Assembly: GCA_902787555.1 (NCBI GenBank) | Contig: CADAGO010000020.1 | Span: 82,356-146,355 of the forward strand | Origin: an uncultured Bacteroidales bacterium | GTDB taxonomy: Bacteria > Bacteroidota > Bacteroidia > Bacteroidales > Bacteroidaceae | DNA length: 64,000 nt | Reading direction: 5' to 3' | Part shown: positions 9,088-20,364 of the stretch, in pieces | How positions within the stretch are numbered: the stretch's first letter is position 1 | How the letters are laid out: every line of letters starts with the position of its first letter | The notes under the pieces: model-generated | What the model was told of the DNA's origin: nothing | Databases searched by the model: none | Seen by the model: only the letters and a program-made list of their open reading frames with translations | Program-made: the position numbers and the translations under genes

Positions 9088-9468
9088 ATGCCTACTATTC
9101 AACAACTAGTAAGAAAAGGTAGAAAGGTGTTGGTAGACAAGAGCAAGTCACCGGCTTTGGACTCATGTCCACAGCGTCGTGGCGTTTGCGTCCGCGTTTA
9201 CACAACTACACCTAAGAAACCTAACTCAGCGATGCGTAAAGTAGCACGTGTTCGCTTGACAAACAAAAAAGAAGTTAACTCCTACATTCCAGGAGAAGGT
9301 CACAACCTTCAGGAGCACTCAATTGTGCTTGTACGTGGTGGCCGTGTGAAGGACCTCCCAGGTGTACGTTACCACATCATTCGCGGTGCACTTGATACCG
9401 CTGGTGTCGAAAGCCGTACCCAACGTCGCTCTAAGTATGGAGCTAAGCGTCCTAAGGCAAAGAAGTAA
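9088..9468 (+). CDS. rpsL: 30S ribosomal protein S12
   Basis: 126 residues of uS12, which sits at the decoding centre of the 30S subunit. The loop [11 protein letters not shown] and the conserved [11 protein letters not shown] segment are intact. Lys43 and Lys88, sites where streptomycin-resistance changes occur in other bacteria, are unaltered. First gene of the str-type run rpsL-rpsG-fusA, after a long leader; the start follows AAAACAAAATG. Confidence 0.98.
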   Translation: MPTIQQLVRKGRKVLVDKSKSPALDSCPQRRGVCVRVYTTTPKKPNSAMRKVARVRLTNKKEVNSYIPGEGHNLQEHSIVLVRGGRVKDLPGVRYHIIRGALDTAGVESRTQRRSKYGAKRPKAKK

Positions 9469-9581
9469 ACAAAGTTATTAACTGTTTGATGGACGCTAAG
9501 GAGGGTTGAGTAAATGTTCAAGAGAGAGCATTGAAGTAACACAATTTGCAACCTCAGACTAAAATTCAAACAAACAAAACA

Positions 9582-10058
9582 ATGAGAAAAGCTAAACCAA
9601 AGAAACGCGTGATCTTGCCAGATCCAGTTTATGGTGATGTAAAGGTGACAAAGTTCGTAAATCACCTGATGTATGACGGAAAGAAGAGTATCGCATACTC
9701 TATCTTCTACAACGCACTTTCAATTGTTGAGAAAAAGATGAAAGATGCAGACAAGCCTTCGCTTGAAATCTGGAAGAAGGCTCTTGATAACATTACTCCA
9801 CAAGTGGAGGTAAAGTCTCGCCGAATTGGTGGTGCTACATTCCAAGTGCCAACCGAGATTCGTCCTGATCGTAAGGAAGCCATTTCAATGAAGAATATGA
9901 TTTCGTTTGCTCGTAAGCGCTCTGGTAAAAATATGGCTGAGAAGCTGTCTTCAGAGATTATGGATGCTTATAACGAGCAGGGTGGTGCATTCAAGCGTAA
10001 GGAAGATATGCACCGTATGGCTGAAGCAAACCGTGCATTTGCACACTTCAGATTCTAA
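9582..10058 (+). CDS. rpsG: 30S ribosomal protein S7
   Basis: 158 residues of uS7, the primary assembly protein for the 16S 3' major (head) domain. I place the start at the ATG in MRKAKPKKR; an upstream in-frame TTG (9546) would add 12 residues (MQPQTKIQ...) not expected in S7. The 113-base gap from rpsL can fold weakly (GAGGGTTG near 9500 with CAACCTC near 9550), where E. coli S7 autoregulates; here that is only a possibility. Confidence 0.97.
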   Translation: MRKAKPKKRVILPDPVYGDVKVTKFVNHLMYDGKKSIAYSIFYNALSIVEKKMKDADKPSLEIWKKALDNITPQVEVKSRRIGGATFQVPTEIRPDRKEAISMKNMISFARKRSGKNMAEKLSSEIMDAYNEQGGAFKRKEDMHRMAEANRAFAHFRF

Positions 10059-10113
10059 TATAAGTATTAATAAGGTAATAAGGTTAGTTTTAGGTTAAGT
10101 TAAGATATAGAAT

Positions 10114-12231
10114 ATGGCTAAACGTGATTTGCATTTGACGCGCAATATTGGTATCATGGCCCACATTGATGCGGGTAAGACAACTACTTCTGAGCGCATC
10201 CTTTTCTACACTGGATTGACTCATAAAATAGGTGAGGTTCATGATGGTGCTGCAACAATGGACTGGATGGAGCAGGAGCAGGAGCGTGGTATCACTATTA
10301 CATCAGCTGCTACAACAACATATTGGAACTGGAATAACGACAAGTACAAGATTAACTTGATTGATACTCCAGGACACGTAGACTTCACTGCAGAGGTGGA
10401 GCGTTCGTTGCGTGTGCTCGATGGTGCTGTGGCTGCTTATTGTGCTGTAGGTGGAGTTGAACCGCAGTCGGAGACAGTGTGGCGTCAGGCAGATAAATAT
10501 AATGTGCCACGTATGGGATATGTTAATAAGATGGACCGTTCAGGCGCTGATTTCTTTGAGGTGGTTCGCCAAATGAAAGAAGTGCTTGGCGCTAATCCGT
10601 GTCCAGTCGTTATCCCAATCGGTGCAGAAGAAAACTTCAAGGGTGTAGTTGACCTCATTAAGATGAAGGCGATTTACTGGCATGATGAGACAATGGGTGC
10701 AGACTACTCGGTCGAAGAAATTCCTGCAGCACTTCAGGCTGAAGCAGAGGAATGGAGAGATAAGTTGCTCGAGAAAGCCTCTGAAGCAGATGAAGCTCTC
10801 ATGGAGAAATACTTCGATGATCCTTCAACGATTACTGAGGATGAAATTATCGCAGCGATTCGCAAAGCTACAGTAAACATGGAACTTACTCCTATGCTGT
10901 GTGGCTCGTCATTCAAGAATAAGGGTGTTCAGACCCTGCTTGATTATGTTTGTGCATTCTTGCCATCTCCTCTTGATACTCCAAACGTAGTGGGTACTAA
11001 TCCTTCTACTAAGGAGGAAGAGGATCGTAGACCAGATGAGGATGATAAGACAGCGGCGTTAGCATTCAAGATCGCTACAGACCCATACGTGGGTCGTCTT
11101 ACCTTCATTCGTGTTTATTCAGGTAAGGTTGTAGCAGGTTCCTACGTTTATAACAGTCGTTCGGGAAAGAAAGAGCGTGTATCACGTCTCTTCCAGATGC
11201 ATTCTAATCATCAGAACCCTGTTGAAGAAATATGCGCAGGAGATATTGGAGCTGTCGTAGGTTTGAAGGACATCCATACCGGTGATACACTATGTGATGA
11301 AAGCGCGCCAATCGTACTCGAGTCAATGGACTTCCCAGAGCCAGTAATCGGTATTGCCGTAGAACCAAAGACTCAGAAAGACCTTGATAAGCTTTCTGTA
11401 GGTTTGGCCAAATTGGCAGAAGAAGACCCAACGTTCACAGTACGTACGGATGAGCAGAGTGGTCAGACTGTAATCTCAGGTATGGGTGAGTTGCACTTGG
11501 ATATTATCATTGACCGTCTGAAACGTGAGTTCAAGGTTGAATGTAACCAAGGTAAGCCACAAGTAAACTACAAGGAGGCTATAACCAAGGCGGTGAACCT
11601 CCGCGAGGTTTATAAAAAGCAGTCTGGTGGTCGTGGTAAGTTTGCAGACATCATTGTGGAAGTCGGTCCAGTGGACGATGATTACAAAGAAGGTGGTCTT
11701 CAGTTTGTTGACGAAGTGAAGGGTGGTAACATCCCTAAGGAGTTTATTCCTGCGGTACAGAAAGGATTCACCAATGCTATGACGAATGGAGTCTTGGGAG
11801 GATTCCCAATGGATTCGATGAAAGTGAGACTGATTGACGGTTCATTCCACCCAGTGGATTCAGACCAGTTGTCGTTCGAAATTTGTGCCCTTCAGGCATA
11901 CAAGAACGCATGTACACAGGCTAAGCCTGTTCTGATGGAGCCAATCATGAAACTAGAAGTCGTTACTCCAGAAGAAAACATGGGTGATGTAATCGGTGAC
12001 TTGAACAAGCGCCGTGGACAGGTGGAAGGAATGGATACTAGCCGTTCAGGAGCAAGAATCGTTAAAGCAATGGTTCCGCTTTCTGAAATGTTCGGATATG
12101 TAACAGCCCTTCGTACCATCACCTCAGGTCGTGCAACATCAACTATGACGTATGACCATCATGCTCCTGTTTCAAGTTCAGTTGCTAAGGCTGTATTGCA
12201 GGAGTGCGGTGGAAGAGCCGACCTAGTGTAA
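10114..12231 (+). CDS. fusA: Elongation factor G
   Basis: 705 residues. GTPase motifs are clear: [10 protein letters not shown] (P-loop), DTPGHVDF (G3) and NKMD (G4), followed by domains II-V. EF-G catalyses GTP-driven translocation and, with RRF, ribosome recycling. Normal length. tuf does not follow as in E. coli; rpsJ starts 87 bases downstream, so the str and S10 operons are fused in order. Confidence 0.98.
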   Translation: MAKRDLHLTRNIGIMAHIDAGKTTTSERILFYTGLTHKIGEVHDGAATMDWMEQEQERGITITSAATTTYWNWNNDKYKINLIDTPGHVDFTAEVERSLRVLDGAVAAYCAVGGVEPQSETVWRQADKYNVPRMGYVNKMDRSGADFFEVVRQMKEVLGANPCPVVIPIGAEENFKGVVDLIKMKAIYWHDETMGADYSVEEIPAALQAEAEEWRDKLLEKASEADEALMEKYFDDPSTITEDEIIAAIRKATVNMELTPMLCGSSFKNKGVQTLLDYVCAFLPSPLDTPNVVGTNPSTKEEEDRRPDEDDKTAALAFKIATDPYVGRLTFIRVYSGKVVAGSYVYNSRSGKKERVSRLFQMHSNHQNPVEEICAGDIGAVVGLKDIHTGDTLCDESAPIVLESMDFPEPVIGIAVEPKTQKDLDKLSVGLAKLAEEDPTFTVRTDEQSGQTVISGMGELHLDIIIDRLKREFKVECNQGKPQVNYKEAITKAVNLREVYKKQSGGRGKFADIIVEVGPVDDDYKEGGLQFVDEVKGGNIPKEFIPAVQKGFTNAMTNGVLGGFPMDSMKVRLIDGSFHPVDSDQLSFEICALQAYKNACTQAKPVLMEPIMKLEVVTPEENMGDVIGDLNKRRGQVEGMDTSRSGARIVKAMVPLSEMFGYVTALRTITSGRATSTMTYDHHAPVSSSVAKAVLQECGGRADLV

Positions 12232-12318
12232 AGAAAACATGGGCAAGGTGTAGGTTAGCAAACGACTCTTAATCTGCATACCCGCCTAATTCATTCATAA
12301 TTAATAAAAAAACAAAAC

Positions 12319-12624
12319 ATGAGTCAGAAAATTAGAATCAAACTCAAATCTTACGATCACAACTTAGTGGACAAGTCTGCTGAGAAAATCGTGAAGACGG
12401 TGAAAGCAACGGATGCTACTGTAAGTGGTCCAATTCCATTGCCAACGCACAAACGTATTTTTACAGTAAACAGAAGTACATTCGTAAACAAGAAGTCACG
12501 CGAGCAGTTCGAACTGAACACTTATAAGCGACTGATTGATATTTACAATGCAACTCCAAAGACAGTGGATTCACTGATGAAGCTTGAATTGCCAAGCGGT
12601 GTAGAAGTAGAGATTAAAGTTTAG
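12319..12624 (+). CDS. rpsJ: 30S ribosomal protein S10
   Basis: 101 residues of uS10, part of the 30S head and in other bacteria also the NusE antitermination factor. The conserved opening [17 protein letters not shown] and [14 protein letters not shown] are present. First gene of the S10 segment; A-rich start context. Confidence 0.98.
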   Translation: MSQKIRIKLKSYDHNLVDKSAEKIVKTVKATDATVSGPIPLPTHKRIFTVNRSTFVNKKSREQFELNTYKRLIDIYNATPKTVDSLMKLELPSGVEVEIKV

Positions 12625-12653
12625 AATTCAGAGAACATTAAACAAATTAAGAA

Positions 12654-13268
12654 ATGCCAGGATTATTAGGAAAGAAAATCGGAATGACATCCGTTTTCAG
12701 TGCCGAGGGAAAGAATCTTCCATGCACTGTTATCGAAGTAGGTCCTTGTGTTGTAACCCAGGTGAAGACCGTTGAGAAAGATGGCTACGCAGCTGTTCAA
12801 GTTGGTTTCGAAGAAGCCAAGGAGAAGAACACTACCAAGCCAATGATGGGACACTTCAAGAAAGCAGGTACAACACCAAAGAGACACTTGGCCGAGTTCG
12901 CATTTGATGAGGAGCATAACCTTGGAGATGTTATTACAGTAGAACTCTTCAACGATGCTGTTTATGTAGATGTTATCGGAACATCTAAAGGAAAAGGTTT
13001 CCAGGGCGTAGTTAAGCGTCATGGATTCGGTGGAGTTGGTCAGTCAACTCACGGTCAGGATGACCGTCTGCGTAAGCCAGGTTCAATCGGAGCTTGTGCC
13101 ACTCCATCACGTGTATTCAAAAACCTCAAAATGGGTGGTCAGATGGGTAATGTGCAGGTAACTACACACAACCTTCAGGTAATTAAAGTGATTCCAGAGC
13201 ATAACCTTCTTCTCTTGAAGGGTTCAGTGCCTGGATCAAAAGGTTCAATCGTAACAATCGTGAAGTAA
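12654..13268 (+). CDS. rplC: 50S ribosomal protein L3
   Basis: 204 residues of uL3. [12 protein letters not shown] at the N-terminus and the [20 protein letters not shown] loop that reaches the peptidyl-transferase centre are visible. Its last base is the first base of rplD's ATG (TAATG), so translational coupling is likely. Confidence 0.98.
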   Translation: MPGLLGKKIGMTSVFSAEGKNLPCTVIEVGPCVVTQVKTVEKDGYAAVQVGFEEAKEKNTTKPMMGHFKKAGTTPKRHLAEFAFDEEHNLGDVITVELFNDAVYVDVIGTSKGKGFQGVVKRHGFGGVGQSTHGQDDRLRKPGSIGACATPSRVFKNLKMGGQMGNVQVTTHNLQVIKVIPEHNLLLLKGSVPGSKGSIVTIVK

Positions 13269-13897
13269 TGGAAGTATCAGTTTTAAACATTAAAGGTCAA
13301 GAGACTGGTAAGAAGGTTGAATTGAATGACGCTATCTTCGGAATTGAACCTAACGACCACGTAATTTATCTTGCAGTGAAGCAGTACTTGGCAGCACAGC
13401 GTCAGGGTACTCATAAGTCAAAAGAAAGAAGCGAAATCGCAGGTTCTACCCGCAAACTGATTCGTCAGAAAGGTGGTGGTGGTGCTCGTCGTGGTGATAT
13501 TAAGTCACCAGTGTTAAGAGGTGGAGGCCGCGTATTCGGTCCGCGTCCACGTGACTACTGGTTCAAGCTTAACAAGAAAGTAAAGAGTCTGGCTCGTAAG
13601 AGCGCCTTGTCTTACAAGGCACAACAGAATGCAATCGTTGTAGTCGAGGATTTCAATCTCGATGCACCAAAGACAAAAGCATTTGTTGAGATTCAGAAGA
13701 ACCTGAACATTGAAGGTAAGAAGTTACTTCTTGTTTTGCCAGGTATTAATAATAACATATATTTGTCAGCTCGTAATATTCAGCGTGTTGAAGTGATAAC
13801 AGCAAGCTCACTCAATACTTATAAAGTAATGAATGCAAATGTACTTGTTGTAACTGAAGACGCGCTCAAATTGGTTGATGAAACTTTTAATAAGTAA
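13268..13897 (+). CDS. rplD: 50S ribosomal protein L4
   Basis: 209 residues of uL4 with the exit-tunnel extension ([20 protein letters not shown]) intact. In gamma-proteobacteria L4 represses its own operon; no matching leader was identified here. Overlaps rplC by one base. Confidence 0.98.
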   Translation: MEVSVLNIKGQETGKKVELNDAIFGIEPNDHVIYLAVKQYLAAQRQGTHKSKERSEIAGSTRKLIRQKGGGGARRGDIKSPVLRGGGRVFGPRPRDYWFKLNKKVKSLARKSALSYKAQQNAIVVVEDFNLDAPKTKAFVEIQKNLNIEGKKLLLVLPGINNNIYLSARNIQRVEVITASSLNTYKVMNANVLVVTEDALKLVDETFNK

Positions 13898-13908
13898 GGA
13901 GGTACAAT

Positions 13909-14202
13909 ATGGCATATATTATCAAACCATTGGTTACTGAAAAGATGACAGCTATCTCAGACAAGCAGAACAATAAGTTCGGCTTCATTGTGCATCCTAA
14001 GGCCAATAAAATCGAGATTCAGAAAGAAGTTGAAGCAAAGTATAATGTAAATGTAGTTTCAGTTAACACCATTAAGTACGCTGGTAAGCGTAAGAGCCGT
14101 TACACACGCTCTGGTGTTATCAAGGGTCAAACTAATGCTTTCAAGAAAGCAATCGTAACCCTGAAGGAAGGCGAAACTATAGATTTCTTTAGTAACATTT
14201 AA
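13909..14202 (+). CDS. rplW: 50S ribosomal protein L23
   Basis: 97 residues of uL23, located at the tunnel exit where trigger factor and SRP dock. YIIKPLVTEKM and NKIEIQKEVEAKYNV are typical. Preceded by AAGGAGG, one of few clear Shine-Dalgarno-like sequences in the window. Confidence 0.97.
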   Translation: MAYIIKPLVTEKMTAISDKQNNKFGFIVHPKANKIEIQKEVEAKYNVNVVSVNTIKYAGKRKSRYTRSGVIKGQTNAFKKAIVTLKEGETIDFFSNI

Positions 14203-14208
14203 TTAAAC

Positions 14209-15033
14209 ATGGGTATTCGTAAATTCAGACCAATTACACCAGGTCAAAGACACAAAGCTATTGGTACTTTCGATGATGTTACTACATCAGTACCAGAGAA
14301 GTCTCTTGTTTTCGGTAAGAAGAGCACAGGCGGTCGCAATAATTATGGTAAGATGACCGTACGTTACAGAGGCGGTGGCCACAAGAAACTGATGCGTATC
14401 ATCGATTTCAAGAGAGAGAAAGATGGAATCCCAGCTGTAGTGAAGACAATCGAGTACGACCCAAATCGTTCAGCTCGTATCGCACTTCTATTCTATGCAG
14501 ATGGTGAAAAACGTTACATCGTTGCTCCAAACGGATTGCAAGTAGGCTCAACCATTATGTCTGGTGAAAATGCAACACCAGACCTTGGTAACTCACTTCC
14601 ACTCCAGAACATCCCAGTCGGTACTGTCATCCACAATATCGAACTGCGTCCTGGTCAGGGTGCCAAGATGGTAAGATCTGCCGGTAATTTTGCTCAGTTG
14701 ACTTCACGTGAAGGACGCTATTGCGTAATTAAACTCCCTTCAGGTGAAATACGTAAAATCCTTTCAGTTTGTCGTGCTACAATTGGAAGCGTAAGTAATT
14801 CTGACCATGCACTTGAATCATCAGGTAAGGCTGGTCGTTCACGTTGGTTAGGACGTCGTCCTCACAACCGTGGTGTTGTAATGAACCCACACGATCACCC
14901 AATGGGTGGTGGTGAAGGCCGTCAATCAGGTGGACACCCACGCTCACGCAATGGTTTGTACTCTAAGGGTCTTAAGACTCGTGCTCCTAAGAAGGCATCA
15001 AGCAAGTACATTATTGAAAGACGTAAAAAGTAA
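14209..15033 (+). CDS. rplB: 50S ribosomal protein L2
   Basis: 274 residues of uL2, needed for subunit joining and peptidyl transfer. The C-terminal motif [13 protein letters not shown], including the conserved His region, is intact. Starts 6 bases after rplW. Confidence 0.98.
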   Translation: MGIRKFRPITPGQRHKAIGTFDDVTTSVPEKSLVFGKKSTGGRNNYGKMTVRYRGGGHKKLMRIIDFKREKDGIPAVVKTIEYDPNRSARIALLFYADGEKRYIVAPNGLQVGSTIMSGENATPDLGNSLPLQNIPVGTVIHNIELRPGQGAKMVRSAGNFAQLTSREGRYCVIKLPSGEIRKILSVCRATIGSVSNSDHALESSGKAGRSRWLGRRPHNRGVVMNPHDHPMGGGEGRQSGGHPRSRNGLYSKGLKTRAPKKASSKYIIERRKK

Positions 15034-15052
15034 TTAGTTAACGAAGTAAATT

Positions 15053-15322
15053 ATGAGTCGATCACTTAAAAAAGGTCCATATATCAACGTAAAGCTCGAA
15101 AAGAAAGTCCTTGCTATGAACGAGAGCGGTAAGAAGAGCGTTATCAAATCATGGGCTAGAGCTTCAATGATCTCCCCAGACTTTGTGGGACATACAATTG
15201 CAGTTCATAACGGTAATAAATTCATCCCTGTTTACGTTACAGAGAACATGGTTGGTCACAAGCTTGGTGAGTTTGCGCTCACACGTACTTTCCGTGGTCA
15301 CGCAGGTAACAGAAAGAAGTAA
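15053..15322 (+). CDS. rpsS: 30S ribosomal protein S19
   Basis: 89 residues of uS19 (30S head, partner of S13). Conserved SRSLKKGPY opening and the [10 protein letters not shown] ending are present. Confidence 0.98.
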   Translation: MSRSLKKGPYINVKLEKKVLAMNESGKKSVIKSWARASMISPDFVGHTIAVHNGNKFIPVYVTENMVGHKLGEFALTRTFRGHAGNRKK

Positions 15323-15352
15323 ACAGATTCACGTAATTAAGCAAATTAAATA

Positions 15353-15757
15353 ATGGGATCAAGAAAGAAAATAATGGCCGATAGAATTAAAGAGGCCAAA
15401 AAGACTACCTACTTTGCTAGTCTTCGCAATGTCCCATCATCTCCACGCAAGATGCGCTACGTAGTTGATCTTGTAAGAGGTATGGAGGTAAGCAAGGCTT
15501 TGGCAACGCTTAAGTTCTGCTCAAAGGACGCTTCAAAAGATCTCGAGAAGGTAGTTCGCTCAGCGATTGCTAACTGGGAGCAGAAAAATGATAGAAAAGC
15601 TGAAAACGGTGAATTGTATATCTCTAAAATCTACGTTGACGAAGGTGCAACTCTCAAACGCATGAGACCAGCTCCACAGGGTAGAGGATATAGAATTCGT
15701 AAGCGTTCTAATCATGTAACAGTATTTGTGGACGCTTTAATTAAAGAGGAGAAATAA
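15353..15757 (+). CDS. rplV: 50S ribosomal protein L22
   Basis: 134 residues of uL22, whose beta-hairpin lines the exit tunnel ([18 protein letters not shown]). The MGSRKK start is kept because Bacteroidetes L22 commonly begins MGxRKK; an internal ATG (15374) is an alternative. No macrolide-type hairpin change was evident by eye. Confidence 0.96.
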   Translation: MGSRKKIMADRIKEAKKTTYFASLRNVPSSPRKMRYVVDLVRGMEVSKALATLKFCSKDASKDLEKVVRSAIANWEQKNDRKAENGELYISKIYVDEGATLKRMRPAPQGRGYRIRKRSNHVTVFVDALIKEEK

Positions 15758-15759
15758 CT

Positions 15760-16482
15760 ATGGGACAGAAATGTAATCCAATAAGCAACCGTCTCGGTAT
15801 CGTAAGAGGCTGGGATTCAAATTGGTTTGGTGGCAAAGATTTCGGTGATAACATCCTCGAAGATAGCAAAATCCGCAAATATTTGAACGCTCGTCTTTCA
15901 AAAGCTAGCGTTTCAAAAATTGTCATTGAACGTACACTCAAACTTGTCACTATCACTGTTTGTACTGCCCGTCCGGGTATCATCATCGGTAAGGGTGGTC
16001 AGGAAGTAGACAAACTGAAAGAAGAACTCAAGAAGTTGACGGACAAGGATGTTCAGATCAATATCTATGAGGTTAAACGTCCTGAATTAGATTCTGTGAT
16101 TGTTGCCAATAACATTGCACGTCAGATTGAAGGTAAGATTGCTTATCGCCGTGCAATTAAGACAGCTATCGCTAATACAATGCGTTCGGGTGCCGAAGGT
16201 ATTAAAGTACAGATTTCTGGTCGTCTCAATGGAGCTGAAATGTCTCGTTCTGAGATGTATAAGGAAGGAAGAACTCCACTCCACACTTTGCGTGCGGACA
16301 TAGACTATTGCCTTGCAGAAGCACTTACTAAGGTAGGCTTGCTTGGTATCAAGGTATGGATTTGTCGTGGTGAAGTGTTTGGAAAGAAGGATTTGGCTCC
16401 TAACTTCTCTCAGTCAAAAGAGACTGGTCGTGGTAATAACGGCGGCGGTAGAAGATTCAGAAACAGAAAGTCTAACCGTTAA
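15760..16482 (+). CDS. rpsC: 30S ribosomal protein S3
   Basis: 240 residues of uS3 with a KH-domain GxxG motif ([10 protein letters not shown]). It lies at the mRNA entry tunnel. A basic, Gly-rich tail ([16 protein letters not shown]) ends the protein. Starts 2 bases after rplV. Confidence 0.98.
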   Translation: MGQKCNPISNRLGIVRGWDSNWFGGKDFGDNILEDSKIRKYLNARLSKASVSKIVIERTLKLVTITVCTARPGIIIGKGGQEVDKLKEELKKLTDKDVQINIYEVKRPELDSVIVANNIARQIEGKIAYRRAIKTAIANTMRSGAEGIKVQISGRLNGAEMSRSEMYKEGRTPLHTLRADIDYCLAEALTKVGLLGIKVWICRGEVFGKKDLAPNFSQSKETGRGNNGGGRRFRNRKSNR

Positions 16483-16493
16483 ATTCTAGGAAC

Positions 16494-16925
16494 ATGTTAC
16501 AGCCTAAAAGACAAAAATACAGAAGACCGCAAAAAGGACGCGGTCGTTTGAAAGGTGTTTCTCACAGAGGAACAGAATTGGCATTTGGCAGCTTTGGTAT
16601 CAAGGCATTGCAGACTCGTTGGATTTCTGCACAGCAGATTGAGGCTGCCCGTGTGGCCATCACACGTTATATGCAGCGTCAGGGTCAGGTATGGATTCGT
16701 ATCTTCCCTGATAAGCCAATCACAAAGAAACCTGCCGATGTACGAATGGGTAAAGGTAAGGGAGACCCATACAAGTATGTGTTCCCTGCAAAGCCAGGTC
16801 GTATCCTTTTCGAAATCGAAGGTGTTTCATATGAAATTGCCAAGGAAGCGCTCCGTCTTGGTGCACAAAAGCTTCCTACAACAACTAAGTTTATTGTAAG
16901 ACGTGATTACGACAAAAACGCTTAA
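16494..16925 (+). CDS. rplP: 50S ribosomal protein L16
   Basis: 143 residues of uL16, which contacts A-site tRNA. The basic N-terminus [17 protein letters not shown] and the [19 protein letters not shown] loop are typical. Confidence 0.98.
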   Translation: MLQPKRQKYRRPQKGRGRLKGVSHRGTELAFGSFGIKALQTRWISAQQIEAARVAITRYMQRQGQVWIRIFPDKPITKKPADVRMGKGKGDPYKYVFPAKPGRILFEIEGVSYEIAKEALRLGAQKLPTTTKFIVRRDYDKNA

Positions 16926-16930
16926 GAGTC

Positions 16931-17125
16931 ATGAAAATTTCAGAAATAAGAGAATTGACAACAGCTGAACTCACAGAACGTGTAGAGGCTGAGGTAGTGA
17001 ACTATACAGACTTGAAGTTCAACCACCATATTTCTCCTGTAGAGAATCATTCACAAATTAAGAAGCTTCGTCGTGATATCGCTCGCATGAAAGGCGAATT
17101 GCGTCAGAGAGAACTTAACAAATAA
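16931..17125 (+). CDS. rpmC: 50S ribosomal protein L29
   Basis: 64 residues of uL29, near the tunnel exit next to L23. Helical two-helix layout with MKISEIRELTTAEL at the start and KKLRRDIARMKGELRQR at the end. Confidence 0.96.
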   Translation: MKISEIRELTTAELTERVEAEVVNYTDLKFNHHISPVENHSQIKKLRRDIARMKGELRQRELNK

Positions 17126-17137
17126 AATTGAGTCTAC

Positions 17138-17395
17138 ATGGAAGATAGAAATTTAAGAAAGCAAAGACAGGGTGTTGTAGTAAGCAATAAAATGGACAAG
17201 ACTATCGTTGTTCTTGCCAAGTTCAAAGAAAAGCACCCGATTTATGGTAAGTTCGTCACTAAAACGAAGAAGTACCATGCTCATGACGAGAATAATGAAT
17301 GCAATATCGGTGATACTGTATTGATTATGGAAACTCGTCCGTTGAGCAAAACAAAAAGATGGAGATTAGTTAACATCGTAGAAAGAGCTAAGTAA
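17138..17395 (+). CDS. rpsQ: 30S ribosomal protein S17
   Basis: 85 residues of uS17, an early-assembly 16S-binding protein. [19 protein letters not shown] and [14 protein letters not shown] are family hallmarks. Confidence 0.97.
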   Translation: MEDRNLRKQRQGVVVSNKMDKTIVVLAKFKEKHPIYGKFVTKTKKYHAHDENNECNIGDTVLIMETRPLSKTKRWRLVNIVERAK

Positions 17396-17397
17396 TT

Positions 17398-17763
17398 ATG
17401 ATACAGGTAGAATCAAGATTGACAGTTGCAGATAATAGTGGTGCACGTGAAGTACTCTGTATCCGTGTACTTGGCGGTACTCGCCGTCGCTATGCTACTG
17501 TAGGCGACGTGATTGTTGTCACGGTTAAAAACGTAATTCCTTCAAGCGAAATTAAGAAGGGCACAGTCTCTAAGGCGTTGATTGTTCGCACAAAGAAGGA
17601 AATTCGTCGTGCTGACGGATCTTATATCCGTTTTGATGATAATGCATGCGTTCTTCTGAGCAATACAGGTGAAATGAGAGGTAGTCGTATTTTCGGCCCT
17701 GTGGCTCGCGAACTCCGTGCTGCTAATATGAAGGTAGTTTCTTTGGCTACTGAAGTTCTTTAA
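17398..17763 (+). CDS. rplN: 50S ribosomal protein L14
   Basis: 121 residues of uL14, at the subunit interface. [17 protein letters not shown] and [14 protein letters not shown] are diagnostic. Starts 2 bases after rpsQ. Confidence 0.98.
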   Translation: MIQVESRLTVADNSGAREVLCIRVLGGTRRRYATVGDVIVVTVKNVIPSSEIKKGTVSKALIVRTKKEIRRADGSYIRFDDNACVLLSNTGEMRGSRIFGPVARELRAANMKVVSLATEVL

Positions 17764-17781
17764 TTTTAGATTAATAAAGTA

Positions 17782-18099
17782 ATGAGCAAATTACATATTA
17801 AGAAAGGTGACACGGTTATCGTAAATGCTGGTAACTCAAAAGGTAAGACGGGTAAGGTCCTGTCGGTACTTGTTGATAAGCAGCGTGCCGTTGTCGAGGG
17901 TGTGAACATTGTTTCAAAGAGCACAAAGCCAACAGCACAGCACCCACAAGGAGGTATTATTAAGCAAGAGGCTCCTATCCACATATCTAACCTCAATGTA
18001 GTTGATCCTAAGACAGGTAAAGCAACTCGAATTGGTAGAAGAGAAGGAGCTAACGGCAAATTAGTTCGTTATGCTAAAAAATCAGGGGAGGAGATTTAA
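17782..18099 (+). CDS. rplX: 50S ribosomal protein L24
   Basis: 105 residues of uL24 with a KOW motif ([19 protein letters not shown]). An assembly initiator of the 50S subunit. Its last base is shared with the ATG of rplE, so coupling is likely. Confidence 0.97.
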   Translation: MSKLHIKKGDTVIVNAGNSKGKTGKVLSVLVDKQRAVVEGVNIVSKSTKPTAQHPQGGIIKQEAPIHISNLNVVDPKTGKATRIGRREGANGKLVRYAKKSGEEI

Positions 18100-18653
18100 T
18101 GAGTACTACTGCAAATCTTAAAAATGTATATGCAGAGCAGATTGCTCCTGCATTGATGAAACAGTTCAACTATTCTTCTCCTATGCAGATTCCTGTGTTG
18201 AAGAAGATAGTAGTCAACCAAGGTCTTGGTATGGCGACTGCCGATAAGAAGGTAATTGAAGTTGCAATGACCGAAATCGCACAGATTACAGGTCAGAAGC
18301 CAGTTGCTACATTGTCAAAGAAAGACGTGTCAAACTTCCATCTTCGTAAGAAAATGCCTATCGGTGTTATGGTCACTCTACGTCGTCAGAGAATGTATGA
18401 GTTCCTTGAGAAGTTGATTCGTGTGTCATTACCACGTATCCGTGACTTCAAGGGAATCGAAAGCAAATTCGATGGTCGTGGTAACTATACTCTTGGTATT
18501 CAAGAGCAGATTATCTTCCCAGAAATCAATATCGACCAAGTTGATAAGATTATGGGTATGAATATAACATTTGTTACATCTGCACAGACAGATGAAGAAG
18601 GCTACGCACTTCTCAAGGCATTTGGATTACCATTTAAAGACGCTAATAAATAA
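18099..18653 (+). CDS. rplE: 50S ribosomal protein L5
   Basis: 184 residues of uL5, which binds 5S rRNA in the central protuberance. Conserved VVNQGLG and the [18 protein letters not shown] stretch are visible. Overlaps rplX by one base. Confidence 0.98.
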   Translation: MSTTANLKNVYAEQIAPALMKQFNYSSPMQIPVLKKIVVNQGLGMATADKKVIEVAMTEIAQITGQKPVATLSKKDVSNFHLRKKMPIGVMVTLRRQRMYEFLEKLIRVSLPRIRDFKGIESKFDGRGNYTLGIQEQIIFPEINIDQVDKIMGMNITFVTSAQTDEEGYALLKAFGLPFKDANK

Positions 18654-18658
18654 TTGAT

Positions 18659-18958
18659 ATGGCAAAAGAGTCAATGAAAGCACGTGAAGTTAAACGTGCG
18701 AAGCTGGTAGCAAAATATGCTGCAAAGCGTGCAGCGTTGAAGAAGATTGTTGCAACAGGTGATCCTATGGAAGCTTATGAGGCAGCTCGAAAGCTTCAGT
18801 CCATCCCTGCAAATGCAAATCCTATCCGTCTTCACAACCGTTGTAAGCTTACAGGTCGTCCAAGAGGTTATATCCGCCAGTTCGGTATCTCTCGTATTCA
18901 ATTCCGTGAGATGGCTTCTGCAGGATTGATTCCTGGGGTAAAGAAGGCCAGCTGGTAA
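18659..18958 (+). CDS. rpsN: 30S ribosomal protein S14 (zinc-free form)
   Basis: 99 residues of uS14. The C-terminal RNA-binding part [17 protein letters not shown] has a single Cys, so this is the long, zinc-independent (C-) form rather than the four-Cys zinc form. Confidence 0.97.
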   Translation: MAKESMKAREVKRAKLVAKYAAKRAALKKIVATGDPMEAYEAARKLQSIPANANPIRLHNRCKLTGRPRGYIRQFGISRIQFREMASAGLIPGVKKASW

Positions 18959-18988
18959 AATAGAGTTATTTTTCATTGTTAAATATTG

Positions 18989-19002
18989 TCGGGGAGTCCC
19001 GA
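18989..19002 (+). repeat. Small hairpin in the rpsN-rpsH spacer
   Basis: TCGGG and CCCGA form a 5-bp stem around GAGT in the 58-base spacer before rpsH. In E. coli, S8 controls the spc operon near rplE; a similar role here is speculative. Confidence 0.35.
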
Positions 19003-19016
19003 TTAATTTAAGTAGT

Positions 19017-19412
19017 ATGACAGATCCAATAGCAGATTATCTGACGAGACTTAGGAATGCTATCCAGGCTAAACACAAAGTCGTGGAAATTCCAGCCTCA
19101 AATTTGAAGAAAGAGATCACAAAGATCCTTTTCGACAAAGGCTATGTACTGAATTACAAGTTCGTAGAAGACGGTCCTCAGGGAACCATCAAAATCGCAC
19201 TTAAGTACGATGCCGCAACAAAGACAAGCGCTATTCAGTGCTTGAAGCGCGTGTCAAGACCAGGTCTTCGTAAGTACACTGGTTACAAGGACATGCCAAG
19301 TGTTATTAACGGATTAGGTATAGCAATTATATCTACATCTAAAGGTGTAATGACAGACAAGGAGGCTTCTGACCTTAAGATAGGTGGAGAAGTGCTTTGT
19401 TATGTATATTAA
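19017..19412 (+). CDS. rpsH: 30S ribosomal protein S8
   Basis: 131 residues of uS8 (16S central-domain binder). TDPIADYLTRLRNA and the C-terminal STSKGVMTDKEA are conserved. Confidence 0.98.
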   Translation: MTDPIADYLTRLRNAIQAKHKVVEIPASNLKKEITKILFDKGYVLNYKFVEDGPQGTIKIALKYDAATKTSAIQCLKRVSRPGLRKYTGYKDMPSVINGLGIAIISTSKGVMTDKEASDLKIGGEVLCYVY

Positions 19413-19426
19413 TAGGAGGATATATA

Positions 19427-19996
19427 ATGTCTAGAATTGGTAAGTTGCCTATTAGTATTCCTGCAGGAGTAACAATTACTCATAAGGATGACATTGTAAC
19501 GGTAAAAGGTCCAAAAGGTGAACTTTCACAGTATGTAAACCCCGCAATCAAGGTTACGGTTGAAGAAGGTCAAATGACTTTGGAAGAGAACACTGAATTG
19601 ATGACAGACAACACGAAGCAGCGCCATGCATTTCATGGTCTCTATCGTGCGCTCTTGAACAACATGGTTGTTGGTGTTTCAGAAGGTTACAAGAAAACGC
19701 TTCAGTTGGTGGGTGTTGGATATCGTGTGTCAAATACTGGTAATGTACTTGAGTTTGCCATTGGTTATTCACACGCAATCCTGTTTGTCCTTCCTAAAGA
19801 AGTTAAGGTTGAGACAAAATCTGAACGTAACCAAGATCCTCTTATTATGCTTGAGTCATGCGACAAACAGTTGTTGGGTCAAGTATGTGCTAAGATTCGT
19901 TCATTGCGCAAGCCTGAGCCATATAAAGGTAAGGGTATTCGCTTCCAGGGCGAAGTTGTTCGTAGAAAGTCTGGTAAGTCAGCTAGTGCTAAATAA
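19427..19996 (+). CDS. rplF: 50S ribosomal protein L6
   Basis: 189 residues of uL6. Start set at MSRIGKLPI, preceded by AGGAGGA (19414-19420), an unusually good Shine-Dalgarno for this genome. A longer reading from 19397 would add MLCILIGGYI and overlap rpsH, so it is rejected. The C-terminal RKPEPYKGKGIR binds the sarcin-ricin region. Confidence 0.97.
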   Translation: MSRIGKLPISIPAGVTITHKDDIVTVKGPKGELSQYVNPAIKVTVEEGQMTLEENTELMTDNTKQRHAFHGLYRALLNNMVVGVSEGYKKTLQLVGVGYRVSNTGNVLEFAIGYSHAILFVLPKEVKVETKSERNQDPLIMLESCDKQLLGQVCAKIRSLRKPEPYKGKGIRFQGEVVRRKSGKSASAK

Positions 19997-20014
19997 TTTT
20001 AAATTGTACGAATT

Positions 20015-20356
20015 ATGATAACTAAGATAGAAAGACGTATCAAAATCAAATATAGAGTACGTAATAAAGTTTCCGGTACTGCTGCACGTCCACGTATGTC
20101 TGTATTCAGAAGTAATAAGCAGATTTACGTTCAAGTAATTAATGATGACGAAGCTAAGACACTCGTTGCAGCATCTTCACTTGGATTAGAGAAATGTAAT
20201 AAATGCGAACAAGCAGCAAAAGTAGGCGAACTTATTGCAAAGAAGGCTCTTGAGGCTGGTATTTCAACAGTAGTGTTCGACCGCAACGGCTACTTGTATC
20301 ATGGTAGAGTTAAAGAGGTAGCAGAAGCTGCCCGTAAAGCAGGACTTAAATTTTAA
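20015..20356 (+). CDS. rplR: 50S ribosomal protein L18
   Basis: 113 residues of uL18, a 5S rRNA binder. [20 protein letters not shown] and the [20 protein letters not shown] ending are typical. Confidence 0.97.
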   Translation: MITKIERRIKIKYRVRNKVSGTAARPRMSVFRSNKQIYVQVINDDEAKTLVAASSLGLEKCNKCEQAAKVGELIAKKALEAGISTVVFDRNGYLYHGRVKEVAEAARKAGLKF

Positions 20357-20364
20357 TTAGGATT

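Noticed and set aside
9546-9581. Upstream TTG start for rpsG
   Set aside because: Adds 12 residues not expected in S7; MRKAKPKKR at 9582 is the usual beginning.
19397-19426. Upstream start for rplF
   Set aside because: Overlaps rpsH; the ATG at 19427 has AGGAGGA just upstream and the expected MSRIGKLP sequence.
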